A DNA stretch of 64,000 bases from positions 186,001 to 250,000 of the forward strand of contig JBAIAA010000009.1 of the NCBI GenBank assembly GCA_037893245.1, in the 5' to 3' direction. This document shows positions 1-12,000 of this stretch, in pieces. How positions within the stretch are numbered: position 1 is the first letter of the stretch; every line of letters starts with the position of its first letter. A model generated the notes under the pieces. The model was not told the origin of the DNA. It saw only the letters and a list, made by a program, of their open reading frames with translations, and ran no database searches. This DNA comes from Crossaster papposus (Eukaryota; Echinodermata; Asteroidea; Velatida; Solasteridae). A program made the translations under genes and the position numbers.

Positions 1-461
1 GGGGTCATTGTTAATTTAGCCTCAGTAAGTCACGTAGGAATTTGCAATGGCGAAACAGCCTTTTGTTATTCAGCACCTGTGCGCGCAGTGGTTTTTGTTC
101 ATTCAGTCTCCATTACGAGAAGTAGTGGTTTCTTGTTTGATGTATGTTTAATATATGTGTTTGTCGTATCTCTGTGCAGACAAATCCGTGACAGTTTTCA
201 ATGTGGTTTATGAGGGACGATCTGCGGCCAGCGTGGAGGCAGGTCAATCGGTAGGCAACAGGGACACACCGTCGGGATAACAGAAATCGTCTGAGAAAGC
301 AGGTAAGGTTTTTGGGTGCTTTGGGTTTTTGCTGTTATGATTTCATCGCTTAGATTGAAGACAGACAGACAGACAGACCTCGTTCAAAAAATGTATCCCT
401 GTCTTCACGAATCCAAAAATGGATGCGGTGCACTCAACCGTACAGTAAGTGTGTCGCGCGT
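1..461. other. H2B-H2A spacer (3' part)
   Basis: No recognised gene. It contains a short AGAC microsatellite (about 360-378) and an exon-like stretch (about 180-302) flanked by a possible 3' splice site (tctctgtgcag) and 5' splice site (cag/gtaagg), with a 41-codon reading frame from 155; I do not recognise the peptide and would not call it a gene. The complete spacer in other units is about 0.9 kb, for example 5836-6710, 12085-12959 and 18334-19208. Confidence 0.6.
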
Positions 462-541
462 GATTGGCTACTTGGCGTGCTTCGGCCAATCCACCGGAAC
501 GCTATAACTAGTGCTGTCACCCCCCTCGTACGGCACTTTCA
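462..541 (+). promoter_or_regulatory. H2A core promoter
   Basis: Two CCAAT boxes in opposite orientation (GATTGG at 462-467 and CCAATC at 486-491) stand upstream of a TATA-like box (ctataact, 502-509). A start site would be expected near 531-541, giving a 5' UTR of about 40-45 nt before the ATG at 579. The block is repeated unchanged upstream of every H2A copy. Inferred from motif spacing. Confidence 0.6.
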
Positions 542-578
542 CTGCAGATCGCAATCTACTGTCACCAATTACTTCAAG

Positions 579-956
579 ATGACTGGACGAGGAAAGAGCG
601 GAAAAGCAAGAAGCAAGGCCAGGAGCAGGTCCTCAAGGGCGGGACTGCAGTTCCCCGTGGGTCGCGTTCATCGATTTTTGCGAAGGGGCAACTACGCTGA
701 GCGGGTTGGAGCCGGTGCACCGGTCTACCTGGCAGCCGTGATGGAATACCTGACCGCGGAGATCCTGGAGCTGGCCGGTAACGCAGCACGAGACAATAAG
801 AAGACGAGAATTAACCCTCGACATCTGCAGCTTGCTATACGCAACGACGAAGAGCTTAACAAGTTGATGAGTGGGGTTACCATCGCGCAAGGCGGTGTGC
901 TTCCCAACATCCAGCAAGTACTTCTGCCCAAAAAGGCCGCCAAAGTATCAAAGTAA
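579..956 (+). CDS. H2A: Histone H2A (core, replication-dependent type)
   Basis: Core histone H2A, 125 aa, partner of H2B in the nucleosome. The sequence shows the histone fold with the canonical AGLQFPVGR and the NDEELNKL acidic-patch segment, and it ends in a short KKAAKVSK tail without the SQ(E/D) motif of H2A.X. An upstream in-frame ATG at 423 would add 52 residues, but it lies before the TATA box; the start at 579 gives the normal [12 protein letters not shown]-terminus. Unusual residues: Thr instead of Ser after the initiator Met (position of the S1 phosphosite), Asn in RINPRH where RIIPRH is usual, and Met in NKLMSG. The gene is intronless. The mRNA 3' stem-loop lies 46 nt past the stop codon. 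Confidence 0.98.
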   Translation: MTGRGKSGKARSKARSRSSRAGLQFPVGRVHRFLRRGNYAERVGAGAPVYLAAVMEYLTAEILELAGNAARDNKKTRINPRHLQLAIRNDEELNKLMSGVTIAQGGVLPNIQQVLLPKKAAKVSK

Positions 957-1001
957 TAGGCCTACAAACAAATTACTTTGCCTCCACAAACAAAACCAAA
1001 A

Positions 1002-1040
1002 GGCTCTTTTCAGGGCCACCACATAGTTACAAGAGAGAAA
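1002..1040 (+). terminator. H2A mRNA 3' stem-loop and downstream element
   Basis: GGCTCTTTTCAGGGCC (1002-1017) is a histone 3'-processing hairpin bound by SLBP; it has one U-G pair where the other genes have Watson-Crick pairs. A purine-rich CAAGAGAGAAA box (1030-1040) follows and is the expected U7 snRNA pairing site. An AATAAA occurs at 1070-1075 and might act as a backup polyadenylation signal. Same structure at 7251, 13500, 19749, 34586, 43389, 52203 and 58452. Confidence 0.93.
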
Positions 1041-2400
1041 CGCCGCTGTCTGTCTGTTCTTCATTTTTAAATAAAGTTTTAAAAGAGACAAATTTAGATA
1101 ATACATGTGTAGATTTTAACTTTCACAGCCAAAGGCCCGCTGAGTTTGTTCAATGGCTTCGTTTATTTTTTAAAGAATCGCCTTCCCTTTTCCTGCTTAT
1201 AAAAATATTAAGAAAGTGTTTTTTGTCATCCGGGCGCGCGTGCGTTTTAACTTGTATCCCGGCGACCTTCATATAAAAACTAGTTCATTAAATATGCAAC
1301 GCGCGCACTGTGACTTCAACAAAGCAAAAATAAATACGCGCTGTGTCTGTACTCTATAATTATATACATGTACTACGCGTACTGTACAGTACATGCATGT
1401 TCAGTTTGTAAAAGTACGTGAATGATATTATACCCGCGACCCAGCACATCAAAATCAAGAATAAGTCGGAAAAAGACTTTCGGAGATATAAATATAATAA
1501 GATTGCAAATTCAATAAGCTTTTTAATGACATCCATCACAAGCCTTTAGCTCGGAAATTATTGGTTACGAGTTACAGACTGGGGATGGCTATCAATAGAA
1601 AGCCTATGGAATTTCAAATGTTACTATGTACATATCGTGAATTGTCATTTCCCGCTTATTATTGATTTTGATATCCTGGGTCACATTTTCATAGATTTAA
1701 CAAAAACATTGGAAATGTGGTGAGTTGACACTTCGCGTGTGGTCTATTAGCTTTGTTTTCGTGTTCTGTCTTACCTGGGCCCAATTTCATAACAAATGTA
1801 AGCACAACAATTTGCTTAGCATGAAACATTTTCCTTGGCCAAACTGAAGATTTCCGAACACGTTTTATTGACGGTCGTGAATTCTCGTTAACGTTCGCGA
1901 CTACAATTTCGACGTCTGGGTGTACACAATTAAATGGTCAGGCCATAGAACCAGACTATTTTCACCGCCCACAAAGTGGGACATTTAGGTTCTGCTTAAA
2001 AACAAATAAACCGGCCTGAACGGTAAACGATCGAGGCGCGGTTGTGCCGAAGGGCGCCATCTATCGGCACGCTCGTACCGGCAGGTCTGTGTGTATTTAC
2101 AGCGGCGAGGCGCAGTGCAGCATGGCGATAATTTTGATACCAGTCGCATTTTTCCAGATTTTCAAGTGACTTTTGGTTAAAAAAAATGAATTTGTAAAAG
2201 AATATTGTCGATGTGTATGAAAATGTGTTATGAAAACCCCCCAAGCTCATGAATATTGATGTAAATTAACGTGCCAAAAGTTGGTAATTTCTATAAACGG
2301 GTTTGCGTCGGGCTCTGTGAGAAGTCCTTTTCTTGACCCGAAATACACAAATTAGAAAAGTTAAAATAAGAATATTATTCGGATGAGAACAATGGGCGGG
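1041..2400. other. H2A-U2 spacer
   Basis: AT-rich spacer of 1.36 kb with no credible ORF and no RNA gene that I can recognise (looked for H1, U1, U5, U6, 5S and tRNAs). At about 1774-1833 it holds a segment beginning gggcccaatttcataa and including gcttagcatgaaa, which resembles a dispersed repeat common in marine deuterostome genomes (from memory, unverified). A small inverted repeat is at 1367-1373/1389-1395. Equivalent spacers precede every U2 copy. Confidence 0.6.
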
Positions 2401-2456
2401 GGAATCAATTTGCATGCATAATTCCAGAGCGCCCTATTGGTTCAATGTCAATCGTT
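2401..2456 (+). promoter_or_regulatory. U2 snRNA proximal promoter
   Basis: The 56 bp before U2 nt 1 lack a TATA box, as expected for a Pol II snRNA promoter. An exact octamer-type motif, ATTTGCAT (2408-2415), lies at -49 to -42, where a proximal sequence element is expected. In vertebrates the octamer belongs to the distal element, so its function here is inference. The block is conserved before all eight U2 loci, interrupted or not. Confidence 0.45.
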
Positions 2457-2645
2457 ATCGCTTCTCGGCCTTTTGGCTAAGATCATGTGTAGTATCTGTT
2501 CTTTTCAGCTTAATATCTGAAACGCTGTTCATCGAACAGCCAGTATATTAATCTGATTTTTGGATTTGGGCCGTGGAATAGAGGCTTGCCTCGTCCCGGC
2601 CATGGGTTGGCCCGGTATAGCAGTACATCCGGGATTCGGCCCACT
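2457..2645 (+). ncRNA. U2: U2 spliceosomal snRNA
   Basis: U2 snRNA pairs with the intron branch site in the spliceosome. Evidence: the start ATCGCTTCTCGGCCTTTTGG matches the metazoan U2 5' end; the branch-site recognition GTAGTA is at nt 33-38 (2489-2494); an Sm-type site, gatttttgg, lies in the middle; the 3' half forms stem-loops III and IV, with CCCGG/CCGGG arms around tatagcagtacat. The 3' end is set near nt 189 by the closing TGGG/CCCA stem and may be off by a few bases. A possible snRNA 3' box (aatacaaaaacaggt) follows at about 2667-2681. Having U2 inside a histone repeat is unusual. Confidence 0.95.
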
Positions 2646-3340
2646 CCCCTCGGGGAACATCAATTAATACAAAAACAGGTCTCGTCTATTATGTGTATTC
2701 CTATGTCGCCTCACTTTTACAAGTTCTTTCTTCGCTTTACTTCGTGGCTTTCTTATATTTGAACATTTCAATTTGTCTCAATTAAATAATTGTATGAAGA
2801 CCGATCTCTTTGTTTTAGGTTGATTTCTGAAGAAAGGGAAAAACAACAACAACAAAAACAAACAAACAAACAAACAAACAAACAAACAGATCCTCTGCGA
2901 CTGGTTGTATTTTTTTTTGGCGAAGATGTATTAGATTTCTTTATCTTTTCCATATTTTTAGAAATTCATATGATTTCATATAAATGTAGACTTTAAATGT
3001 TCTTTTTGTTTTTGGTCTTGTTTGTTTGAATTCCATTTTTGTTCTAAATACTGTATAGGTAATAATGCAGGGCCCTTTTTTATAGCTTTTTTTTTTGTAA
3101 GTGATAAAACCTCAAATACAATAAATAACAGTGCTTTTAACAGTTCAGTTTTTATGTTTGTATTTTAATGTTGCGATTATTCGTTTGCTTGCTTTCCTCT
3201 CTCTCTCTCTCTCGTTGACTGTTTATTTCTCATCTCGTGTCGTTATTTCGGGAGGGAAACCTCTGCCACGATTTGTTGCTAGAGGGCGCCCTGACTTTCG
3301 TTTGCCTGGCGTGCTCCTATCGCGTCCGCGCATAGCAGTG
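2646..3340. other. U2-H4 spacer
   Basis: No gene. Holds a CAAA microsatellite (about 2855-2888), a CT run (about 3196-3212) and several T-rich tracts. Unit 1 carries A at 3232 where all other units have C. Equivalent stretches follow each U2 locus, intact or split. Confidence 0.7.
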
Positions 3341-3368
3341 ATATATAATACACTGCCTCGCCCATTCA
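3341..3368 (+). promoter_or_regulatory. H4 TATA box and cap motif
   Basis: ATATATAATA (3341-3350) is a strong TATA box; CCATTCA (3362-3368) fits the YCATTCR cap consensus of sea urchin histone genes. The resulting 5' UTR is about 55 nt. Same spacing at each H4 copy. Confidence 0.75.
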
Positions 3369-3383
3369 ATCGATCTAGTCTAG

Positions 3384-3731
<348 letters not shown>

Positions 3732-3766
3732 ATAGATGCATGATACATGCCATTTTCAAACCAAAC

Positions 3767-3805
3767 GGCTCTTTTCAGAGCCACCACGATTTCACAAAAA
3801 GAGAT
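3767..3805 (+). terminator. H4 mRNA 3' stem-loop and downstream element
   Basis: GGCTCTTTTCAGAGCC (3767-3782) is the canonical six-base-pair, four-base-loop histone hairpin; AAAAAGAGAT (3796-3805) is the purine-rich U7-binding candidate. Same structure at 10016, 16265, 31102, 39905, 48719, 54968 and 63771. Confidence 0.95.
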
Positions 3806-4104
3806 TGATTCCAGGTTTTAATTTGTGTGTACTCTGTTATTATTTGGGCATTGTCTCGCGGGATTCAGTGTGGATTTTCCTCCCTGTGTCTATTAGTATT
3901 AAGGTTTTTTTCTTTTCGTTTATTGCCCGTAATTATTCCCGGGATGTCTTTATCGAAGACACGGCCCATTTGTTTATTTTGGTAGCTGGGGAAAATTAAT
4001 TTGCTTGCAAAGTATCATGTACTCGTAGGTAATATTGACCGTATTGTTTCGGAGGGTAAATCAGTTGTGATCAGTGAAGCGTCCCGGCATGGTGTCCGAA
4101 TTAT
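3806..4104. other. H4-H3 spacer
   Basis: About 300 bp with no recognised gene. Small open frames here (for example 3736-3999) begin inside the H4 3' UTR, have no family resemblance and are treated as chance. Confidence 0.65.
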
Positions 4105-4194
4105 CCAATCGGAAGACTGCCCATTGTTATACTTCAGCCCCAGGATGCTATTCTCTAGTCTTAAGAGACGGCCTGTTCGTTGATTTGGCATTCA
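4105..4194 (+). promoter_or_regulatory. H3 promoter
   Basis: A CCAAT box (4105-4109), a weak TATA-like ttaagaga (4161-4168) and GCATTCA (4188-4194), close to the YCATTCR cap motif, are correctly spaced for a start near 4190 and a 5' UTR of about 45 nt. Confidence 0.55.
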
Positions 4195-4218
4195 CTTCTT
4201 ATCTACTCTCCATTCTGA

Positions 4219-4647
<429 letters not shown>

Positions 4648-4678
4648 GTCACAGCTGCGTGCGCAAAACTAACCGAAC

Positions 4679-4716
4679 GGCCCTTTTCAGGGCCAATATT
4701 TTTTTCAAAGAGAGAT
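4679..4716 (+). terminator. H3 mRNA 3' stem-loop and downstream element
   Basis: GGCCCTTTTCAGGGCC (4679-4694) is a GC-richer version of the histone hairpin (a C-G pair replaces U-A), followed by CAAAGAGAGAT (4706-4716). Same structure at 10928, 17177, 32014, 40817, 49631 and 55880. Confidence 0.93.
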
Positions 4717-5312
4717 TCATTCCAATCGCGTTTTCTGTAGAGTTTTGGAAAGTTAAGTTTGGTTACTATAGGTAAATACGAATTTTAACTGGCCAGAGCT
4801 CCGGAGAACGGATTAATAAAATTAATCGGATTAGTCTCTTTCCATTTTGTTTGTTTGTCTGTCTGTCTCTTATTTTTTGTTGTCCCCCCACCCCCCCAAA
4901 ATAAAAATAAAAAATTATTTTACTTTTAATACGGTAAAAAAGAAGAAGAGTAATTGCCTGGCCATGTACACAATTGTTTATGCAGTCATTTTGTGTCATA
5001 TTTTCGAAAACGGGAACTCTTCGTTACATTGGATGATACGCAAGTTTACCCGGCGTTTGGGGAAAAATAAATAATGAGTGAAACCACACCGGATTGTTGG
5101 CCTCTACCGAATATAATAAAAAAGTGGATATTCTAAATTATTGTTTGTAATTGTTTGTTTCTTGGAGTTTTCATTCGGATTCGGAAGGATAGCTTTTGCC
5201 CTCTGTGCGTGTGGCAAGCGCCAATGCATGTCACTTTGCACGCGTACATAATTCTTCACGCTTGGGTGATTGTGTGGACAATGCGTGTATGCCCAGAATC
5301 CTAGCGGGTACC
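4717..5312. other. H3-H2B spacer
   Basis: About 600 bp with no recognised gene. Contains TGTC/TTTG short repeats (about 4845-4868), a C-run ccccccaccccccc near 4885 and A/T tracts. The third unit has C at 17350 where the others have T. Confidence 0.65.
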
Positions 5313-5348
5313 ATAAAAGTCGTCCCGGCATGCTTGACCTTCCATTCG
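5313..5348 (+). promoter_or_regulatory. H2B TATA box and cap motif
   Basis: ATAAAAG (5313-5319) and CCATTCG (5342-5348, a perfect YCATTCR) are about 29 bp apart, as expected for TATA box and start site. The 5' UTR would be about 40 nt. Confidence 0.7.
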
Positions 5349-5382
5349 ATCGCACGATCACATACACTCATCTTCTCCAATC

Positions 5383-5751
5383 ATGGCTCCTAAAGTTAGC
5401 GGAAAAGGCCAGAAGAAGGCCGGCAACACCAAGGCTCCGGTCAGCACGAACAAGAAGAGGCGTCGGCGTCGCAAGGAGAGCTACGGCATCTACATCTACA
5501 AAGTCATGAAACAGGTGCACCCCGACACAGGAATCTCCAGCAAGGCAATGAGCATCATGAACAGCTTTGTCAACGACGTGTTTGAGCGCATCGCCGGCGA
5601 ATCTTCCCGCCTTGCCCACTACAACAAGAAGTCGACCATCTCAAGTCGTGAAGTGCAGACTGCAGTACGCCTAATCCTCCCGGGAGAGCTTGCCAAGCAT
5701 GCAGTCAGCGAAGGAACCAAGGCCGTCACCAAGTATACGACTTCAAAATAG
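5383..5751 (+). CDS. H2B: Histone H2B
   Basis: Core histone H2B, 122 aa, dimerises with H2A. It shows a basic tail ([14 protein letters not shown], then [18 protein letters not shown]), the histone fold ([28 protein letters not shown]) and the C-terminal AVTKYTTSK with the conserved lysine that is ubiquitinated in animals. The tail has no SPKK-type repeats of sea urchin sperm H2B, so it is the somatic/embryonic class. Intronless; the stem-loop starts 45 nt after the stop codon. Codon use (GC-rich third positions) matches the other histones in the unit. Confidence 0.98.
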   Translation: MAPKVSGKGQKKAGNTKAPVSTNKKRRRRRKESYGIYIYKVMKQVHPDTGISSKAMSIMNSFVNDVFERIAGESSRLAHYNKKSTISSREVQTAVRLILPGELAKHAVSEGTKAVTKYTTSK

Positions 5752-5795
5752 GTTGACCGAGGGAGGAACAAATAACACGAAAAACATAACCAAAC

Positions 5796-5835
5796 GGCTC
5801 TTTTCAGAGCCAACACAATTTTAAAAAAAGAGATG
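5796..5835 (+). terminator. H2B mRNA 3' stem-loop and downstream element
   Basis: GGCTCTTTTCAGAGCC (5796-5811) with a purine box AAAAAAAGAGATG. Unit 1 reads aattttaaaaaaag just past the hairpin where the other units read aatttaaaaaaaag. Same structure at 12045, 18294, 33131, 41934, 50748 and 56997. Confidence 0.94.
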
Positions 5836-6827
5836 TGACTGTCTGATCTGTGTTACTAATTTAGTCAATATTCGTAGGTGGTAAAATCGTTCGGGTAGTG
5901 TTCCCGTCTTTACATTCTCCCTGACCTTAAAAGGAGAAATGAAGATCAACATTAACCTTCTGTTCTCGTCGCCTTTGAAAACAAATATGTGACTTGAAAA
6001 GGCATGACGGGGAAAAGTATTTCTGTAGTATTTGGAGTTCTATTGTTTTACACCGTAGTAAAGACCGATTCGTTAGTTTTGCAATGATACCAAAAGTATT
6101 TATTTACATCATTTAATTAACATGATATATACAACATTGCAGGGCTGACAGTGCGCCGCCCAACCTAAGCGATCGAATTTTTAAAACCAACGAATAGCTT
6201 TGACCAAAACAATTATACGCGTGCCCGCCAACAACGAAATTGACAAATGGGGGTCATTGTTAATTTAGCCTCAGTAAGTCACGTAGGAATTTGCAATGGC
6301 GAAACAGCCTTTTGTTATTCAGCACCTGTGCGCGCAGTGGTTTTTGTTCATTCAGTCTCCATTACGAGAAGTAGTGGTTTCTTGTTTGATGTATGTTTAA
6401 TATATGTGTTTGTCGTATCTCTGTGCAGACAAATCCGTGACAGTTTTCAATGTGGTTTATGAGGGACGATCTGCGGCCAGCGTGGAGGCAGGTCAATCGG
6501 TAGGCAACAGGGACACACCGTCGGGATAACAGAAATCGTCTGAGAAAGCAGGTAAGGTTTTTGGGTGCTTTGGGTTTTTGCTGTTATGATTTCATCGCTT
6601 AGATTGAAGACAGACAGACAGACAGACCTCGTTCAAAAAATGTATCCCTGTCTTCACGAATCCAAAAATGGATGCGGTGCACTCAACCGTACAGTAAGTG
6701 TGTCGCGCGTGATTGGCTACTTGGCGTGCTTCGGCCAATCCACCGGAACGCTATAACTAGTGCTGTCACCCCCCTCGTACGGCACTTTCACTGCAGATCG
6801 CAATCTACTGTCACCAATTACTTCAAG

Positions 6828-7205
6828 ATGACTGGACGAGGAAAGAGCGGAAAAGCAAGAAGCAAGGCCAGGAGCAGGTCCTCAAGGGCGGGACTGCAGT
6901 TCCCCGTGGGTCGCGTTCATCGATTTTTGCGAAGGGGCAACTACGCTGAGCGGGTTGGAGCCGGTGCACCGGTCTACCTGGCAGCCGTGATGGAATACCT
7001 GACCGCGGAGATCCTGGAGCTGGCCGGTAACGCAGCACGAGACAATAAGAAGACGAGAATTAACCCTCGACATCTGCAGCTTGCTATACGCAACGACGAA
7101 GAGCTTAACAAGTTGATGAGTGGGGTTACCATCGCGCAAGGCGGTGTGCTTCCCAACATCCAGCAAGTACTTCTGCCCAAAAAGGCCGCCAAAGTATCAA
7201 AGTAA
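6828..7205 (+). CDS. H2A: Histone H2A, copy 2
   Basis: Protein identical to the copy at 579. TATA-like box at 6751-6758, stem-loop at 7251-7266. The H2A-U2 spacer 7290-8649 is unchanged. Confidence 0.98.
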   Translation: MTGRGKSGKARSKARSRSSRAGLQFPVGRVHRFLRRGNYAERVGAGAPVYLAAVMEYLTAEILELAGNAARDNKKTRINPRHLQLAIRNDEELNKLMSGVTIAQGGVLPNIQQVLLPKKAAKVSK

Positions 7206-8705
7206 TAGGCCTACAAACAAATTACTTTGCCTCCACAAACAAAACCAAAAGGCTCTTTTCAGGGCCACCACATAGTTACAAGAGAGAAACGCCGCTGTCT
7301 GTCTGTTCTTCATTTTTAAATAAAGTTTTAAAAGAGACAAATTTAGATAATACATGTGTAGATTTTAACTTTCACAGCCAAAGGCCCGCTGAGTTTGTTC
7401 AATGGCTTCGTTTATTTTTTAAAGAATCGCCTTCCCTTTTCCTGCTTATAAAAATATTAAGAAAGTGTTTTTTGTCATCCGGGCGCGCGTGCGTTTTAAC
7501 TTGTATCCCGGCGACCTTCATATAAAAACTAGTTCATTAAATATGCAACGCGCGCACTGTGACTTCAACAAAGCAAAAATAAATACGCGCTGTGTCTGTA
7601 CTCTATAATTATATACATGTACTACGCGTACTGTACAGTACATGCATGTTCAGTTTGTAAAAGTACGTGAATGATATTATACCCGCGACCCAGCACATCA
7701 AAATCAAGAATAAGTCGGAAAAAGACTTTCGGAGATATAAATATAATAAGATTGCAAATTCAATAAGCTTTTTAATGACATCCATCACAAGCCTTTAGCT
7801 CGGAAATTATTGGTTACGAGTTACAGACTGGGGATGGCTATCAATAGAAAGCCTATGGAATTTCAAATGTTACTATGTACATATCGTGAATTGTCATTTC
7901 CCGCTTATTATTGATTTTGATATCCTGGGTCACATTTTCATAGATTTAACAAAAACATTGGAAATGTGGTGAGTTGACACTTCGCGTGTGGTCTATTAGC
8001 TTTGTTTTCGTGTTCTGTCTTACCTGGGCCCAATTTCATAACAAATGTAAGCACAACAATTTGCTTAGCATGAAACATTTTCCTTGGCCAAACTGAAGAT
8101 TTCCGAACACGTTTTATTGACGGTCGTGAATTCTCGTTAACGTTCGCGACTACAATTTCGACGTCTGGGTGTACACAATTAAATGGTCAGGCCATAGAAC
8201 CAGACTATTTTCACCGCCCACAAAGTGGGACATTTAGGTTCTGCTTAAAAACAAATAAACCGGCCTGAACGGTAAACGATCGAGGCGCGGTTGTGCCGAA
8301 GGGCGCCATCTATCGGCACGCTCGTACCGGCAGGTCTGTGTGTATTTACAGCGGCGAGGCGCAGTGCAGCATGGCGATAATTTTGATACCAGTCGCATTT
8401 TTCCAGATTTTCAAGTGACTTTTGGTTAAAAAAAATGAATTTGTAAAAGAATATTGTCGATGTGTATGAAAATGTGTTATGAAAACCCCCCAAGCTCATG
8501 AATATTGATGTAAATTAACGTGCCAAAAGTTGGTAATTTCTATAAACGGGTTTGCGTCGGGCTCTGTGAGAAGTCCTTTTCTTGACCCGAAATACACAAA
8601 TTAGAAAAGTTAAAATAAGAATATTATTCGGATGAGAACAATGGGCGGGGGAATCAATTTGCATGCATAATTCCAGAGCGCCCTATTGGTTCAATGTCAA
8701 TCGTT

Positions 8706-8894
8706 ATCGCTTCTCGGCCTTTTGGCTAAGATCATGTGTAGTATCTGTTCTTTTCAGCTTAATATCTGAAACGCTGTTCATCGAACAGCCAGTATATTAA
8801 TCTGATTTTTGGATTTGGGCCGTGGAATAGAGGCTTGCCTCGTCCCGGCCATGGGTTGGCCCGGTATAGCAGTACATCCGGGATTCGGCCCACT
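8706..8894 (+). ncRNA. U2: U2 snRNA, copy 2 (intact)
   Basis: Uninterrupted and identical by eye to the copy at 2457; the GTAGTA segment is at 8738-8743 and the octamer motif at 8657-8664. Confidence 0.95.
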
Positions 8895-9632
8895 CCCCTC
8901 GGGGAACATCAATTAATACAAAAACAGGTCTCGTCTATTATGTGTATTCCTATGTCGCCTCACTTTTACAAGTTCTTTCTTCGCTTTACTTCGTGGCTTT
9001 CTTATATTTGAACATTTCAATTTGTCTCAATTAAATAATTGTATGAAGACCGATCTCTTTGTTTTAGGTTGATTTCTGAAGAAAGGGAAAAACAACAACA
9101 ACAAAAACAAACAAACAAACAAACAAACAAACAAACAGATCCTCTGCGACTGGTTGTATTTTTTTTTGGCGAAGATGTATTAGATTTCTTTATCTTTTCC
9201 ATATTTTTAGAAATTCATATGATTTCATATAAATGTAGACTTTAAATGTTCTTTTTGTTTTTGGTCTTGTTTGTTTGAATTCCATTTTTGTTCTAAATAC
9301 TGTATAGGTAATAATGCAGGGCCCTTTTTTATAGCTTTTTTTTTTGTAAGTGATAAAACCTCAAATACAATAAATAACAGTGCTTTTAACAGTTCAGTTT
9401 TTATGTTTGTATTTTAATGTTGCGATTATTCGTTTGCTTGCTTTCCTCTCTCTCTCTCTCTCGTTGACTGTTTATTTCTCCTCTCGTGTCGTTATTTCGG
9501 GAGGGAAACCTCTGCCACGATTTGTTGCTAGAGGGCGCCCTGACTTTCGTTTGCCTGGCGTGCTCCTATCGCGTCCGCGCATAGCAGTGATATATAATAC
9601 ACTGCCTCGCCCATTCAATCGATCTAGTCTAG

Positions 9633-9980
<348 letters not shown>

Positions 9981-10467
9981 ATAGATGCATGATACATGCC
10001 ATTTTCAAACCAAACGGCTCTTTTCAGAGCCACCACGATTTCACAAAAAGAGATTGATTCCAGGTTTTAATTTGTGTGTACTCTGTTATTATTTGGGCAT
10101 TGTCTCGCGGGATTCAGTGTGGATTTTCCTCCCTGTGTCTATTAGTATTAAGGTTTTTTTCTTTTCGTTTATTGCCCGTAATTATTCCCGGGATGTCTTT
10201 ATCGAAGACACGGCCCATTTGTTTATTTTGGTAGCTGGGGAAAATTAATTTGCTTGCAAAGTATCATGTACTCGTAGGTAATATTGACCGTATTGTTTCG
10301 GAGGGTAAATCAGTTGTGATCAGTGAAGCGTCCCGGCATGGTGTCCGAATTATCCAATCGGAAGACTGCCCATTGTTATACTTCAGCCCCAGGATGCTAT
10401 TCTCTAGTCTTAAGAGACGGCCTGTTCGTTGATTTGGCATTCACTTCTTATCTACTCTCCATTCTGA

Positions 10468-10896
<429 letters not shown>

Positions 10897-11631
10897 GTCA
10901 CAGCTGCGTGCGCAAAACTAACCGAACGGCCCTTTTCAGGGCCAATATTTTTTTCAAAGAGAGATTCATTCCAATCGCGTTTTCTGTAGAGTTTTGGAAA
11001 GTTAAGTTTGGTTACTATAGGTAAATACGAATTTTAACTGGCCAGAGCTCCGGAGAACGGATTAATAAAATTAATCGGATTAGTCTCTTTCCATTTTGTT
11101 TGTTTGTCTGTCTGTCTCTTATTTTTTGTTGTCCCCCCACCCCCCCAAAATAAAAATAAAAAATTATTTTACTTTTAATACGGTAAAAAAGAAGAAGAGT
11201 AATTGCCTGGCCATGTACACAATTGTTTATGCAGTCATTTTGTGTCATATTTTCGAAAACGGGAACTCTTCGTTACATTGGATGATACGCAAGTTTACCC
11301 GGCGTTTGGGGAAAAATAAATAATGAGTGAAACCACACCGGATTGTTGGCCTCTACCGAATATAATAAAAAAGTGGATATTCTAAATTATTGTTTGTAAT
11401 TGTTTGTTTCTTGGAGTTTTCATTCGGATTCGGAAGGATAGCTTTTGCCCTCTGTGCGTGTGGCAAGCGCCAATGCATGTCACTTTGCACGCGTACATAA
11501 TTCTTCACGCTTGGGTGATTGTGTGGACAATGCGTGTATGCCCAGAATCCTAGCGGGTACCATAAAAGTCGTCCCGGCATGCTTGACCTTCCATTCGATC
11601 GCACGATCACATACACTCATCTTCTCCAATC

Positions 11632-12000
11632 ATGGCTCCTAAAGTTAGCGGAAAAGGCCAGAAGAAGGCCGGCAACACCAAGGCTCCGGTCAGCACGAAC
11701 AAGAAGAGGCGTCGGCGTCGCAAGGAGAGCTACGGCATCTACATCTACAAAGTCATGAAACAGGTGCACCCCGACACAGGAATCTCCAGCAAGGCAATGA
11801 GCATCATGAACAGCTTTGTCAACGACGTGTTTGAGCGCATCGCCGGCGAATCTTCCCGCCTTGCCCACTACAACAAGAAGTCGACCATCTCAAGTCGTGA
11901 AGTGCAGACTGCAGTACGCCTAATCCTCCCGGGAGAGCTTGCCAAGCATGCAGTCAGCGAAGGAACCAAGGCCGTCACCAAGTATACGACTTCAAAATAG
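11632..12000 (+). CDS. H2B: Histone H2B, copy 2
   Basis: Same protein as at 5383. TATA box at 11562-11568, cap motif at 11591-11597, stem-loop at 12045-12060. Confidence 0.98.
   Translation: MAPKVSGKGQKKAGNTKAPVSTNKKRRRRRKESYGIYIYKVMKQVHPDTGISSKAMSIMNSFVNDVFERIAGESSRLAHYNKKSTISSREVQTAVRLILPGELAKHAVSEGTKAVTKYTTSK

Noticed and set aside
423-578. 52-codon N-terminal extension of H2A
   Set aside because: The upstream ATG precedes the CCAAT and TATA boxes, and the extension resembles no histone; the ATG at 579 gives the normal N-terminus.
1996-2250. 84-codon antisense frame in the H2A-U2 spacer as a possible H1
   Set aside because: It has no Lys/Ala/Pro-rich composition and no globular H1 domain.
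2768-2996. Short frames on both strands over the CAAA repeat
   Set aside because: Produced by the microsatellite (KQTNKQTNKQ and VCLFVCLFVC); no coding signal.
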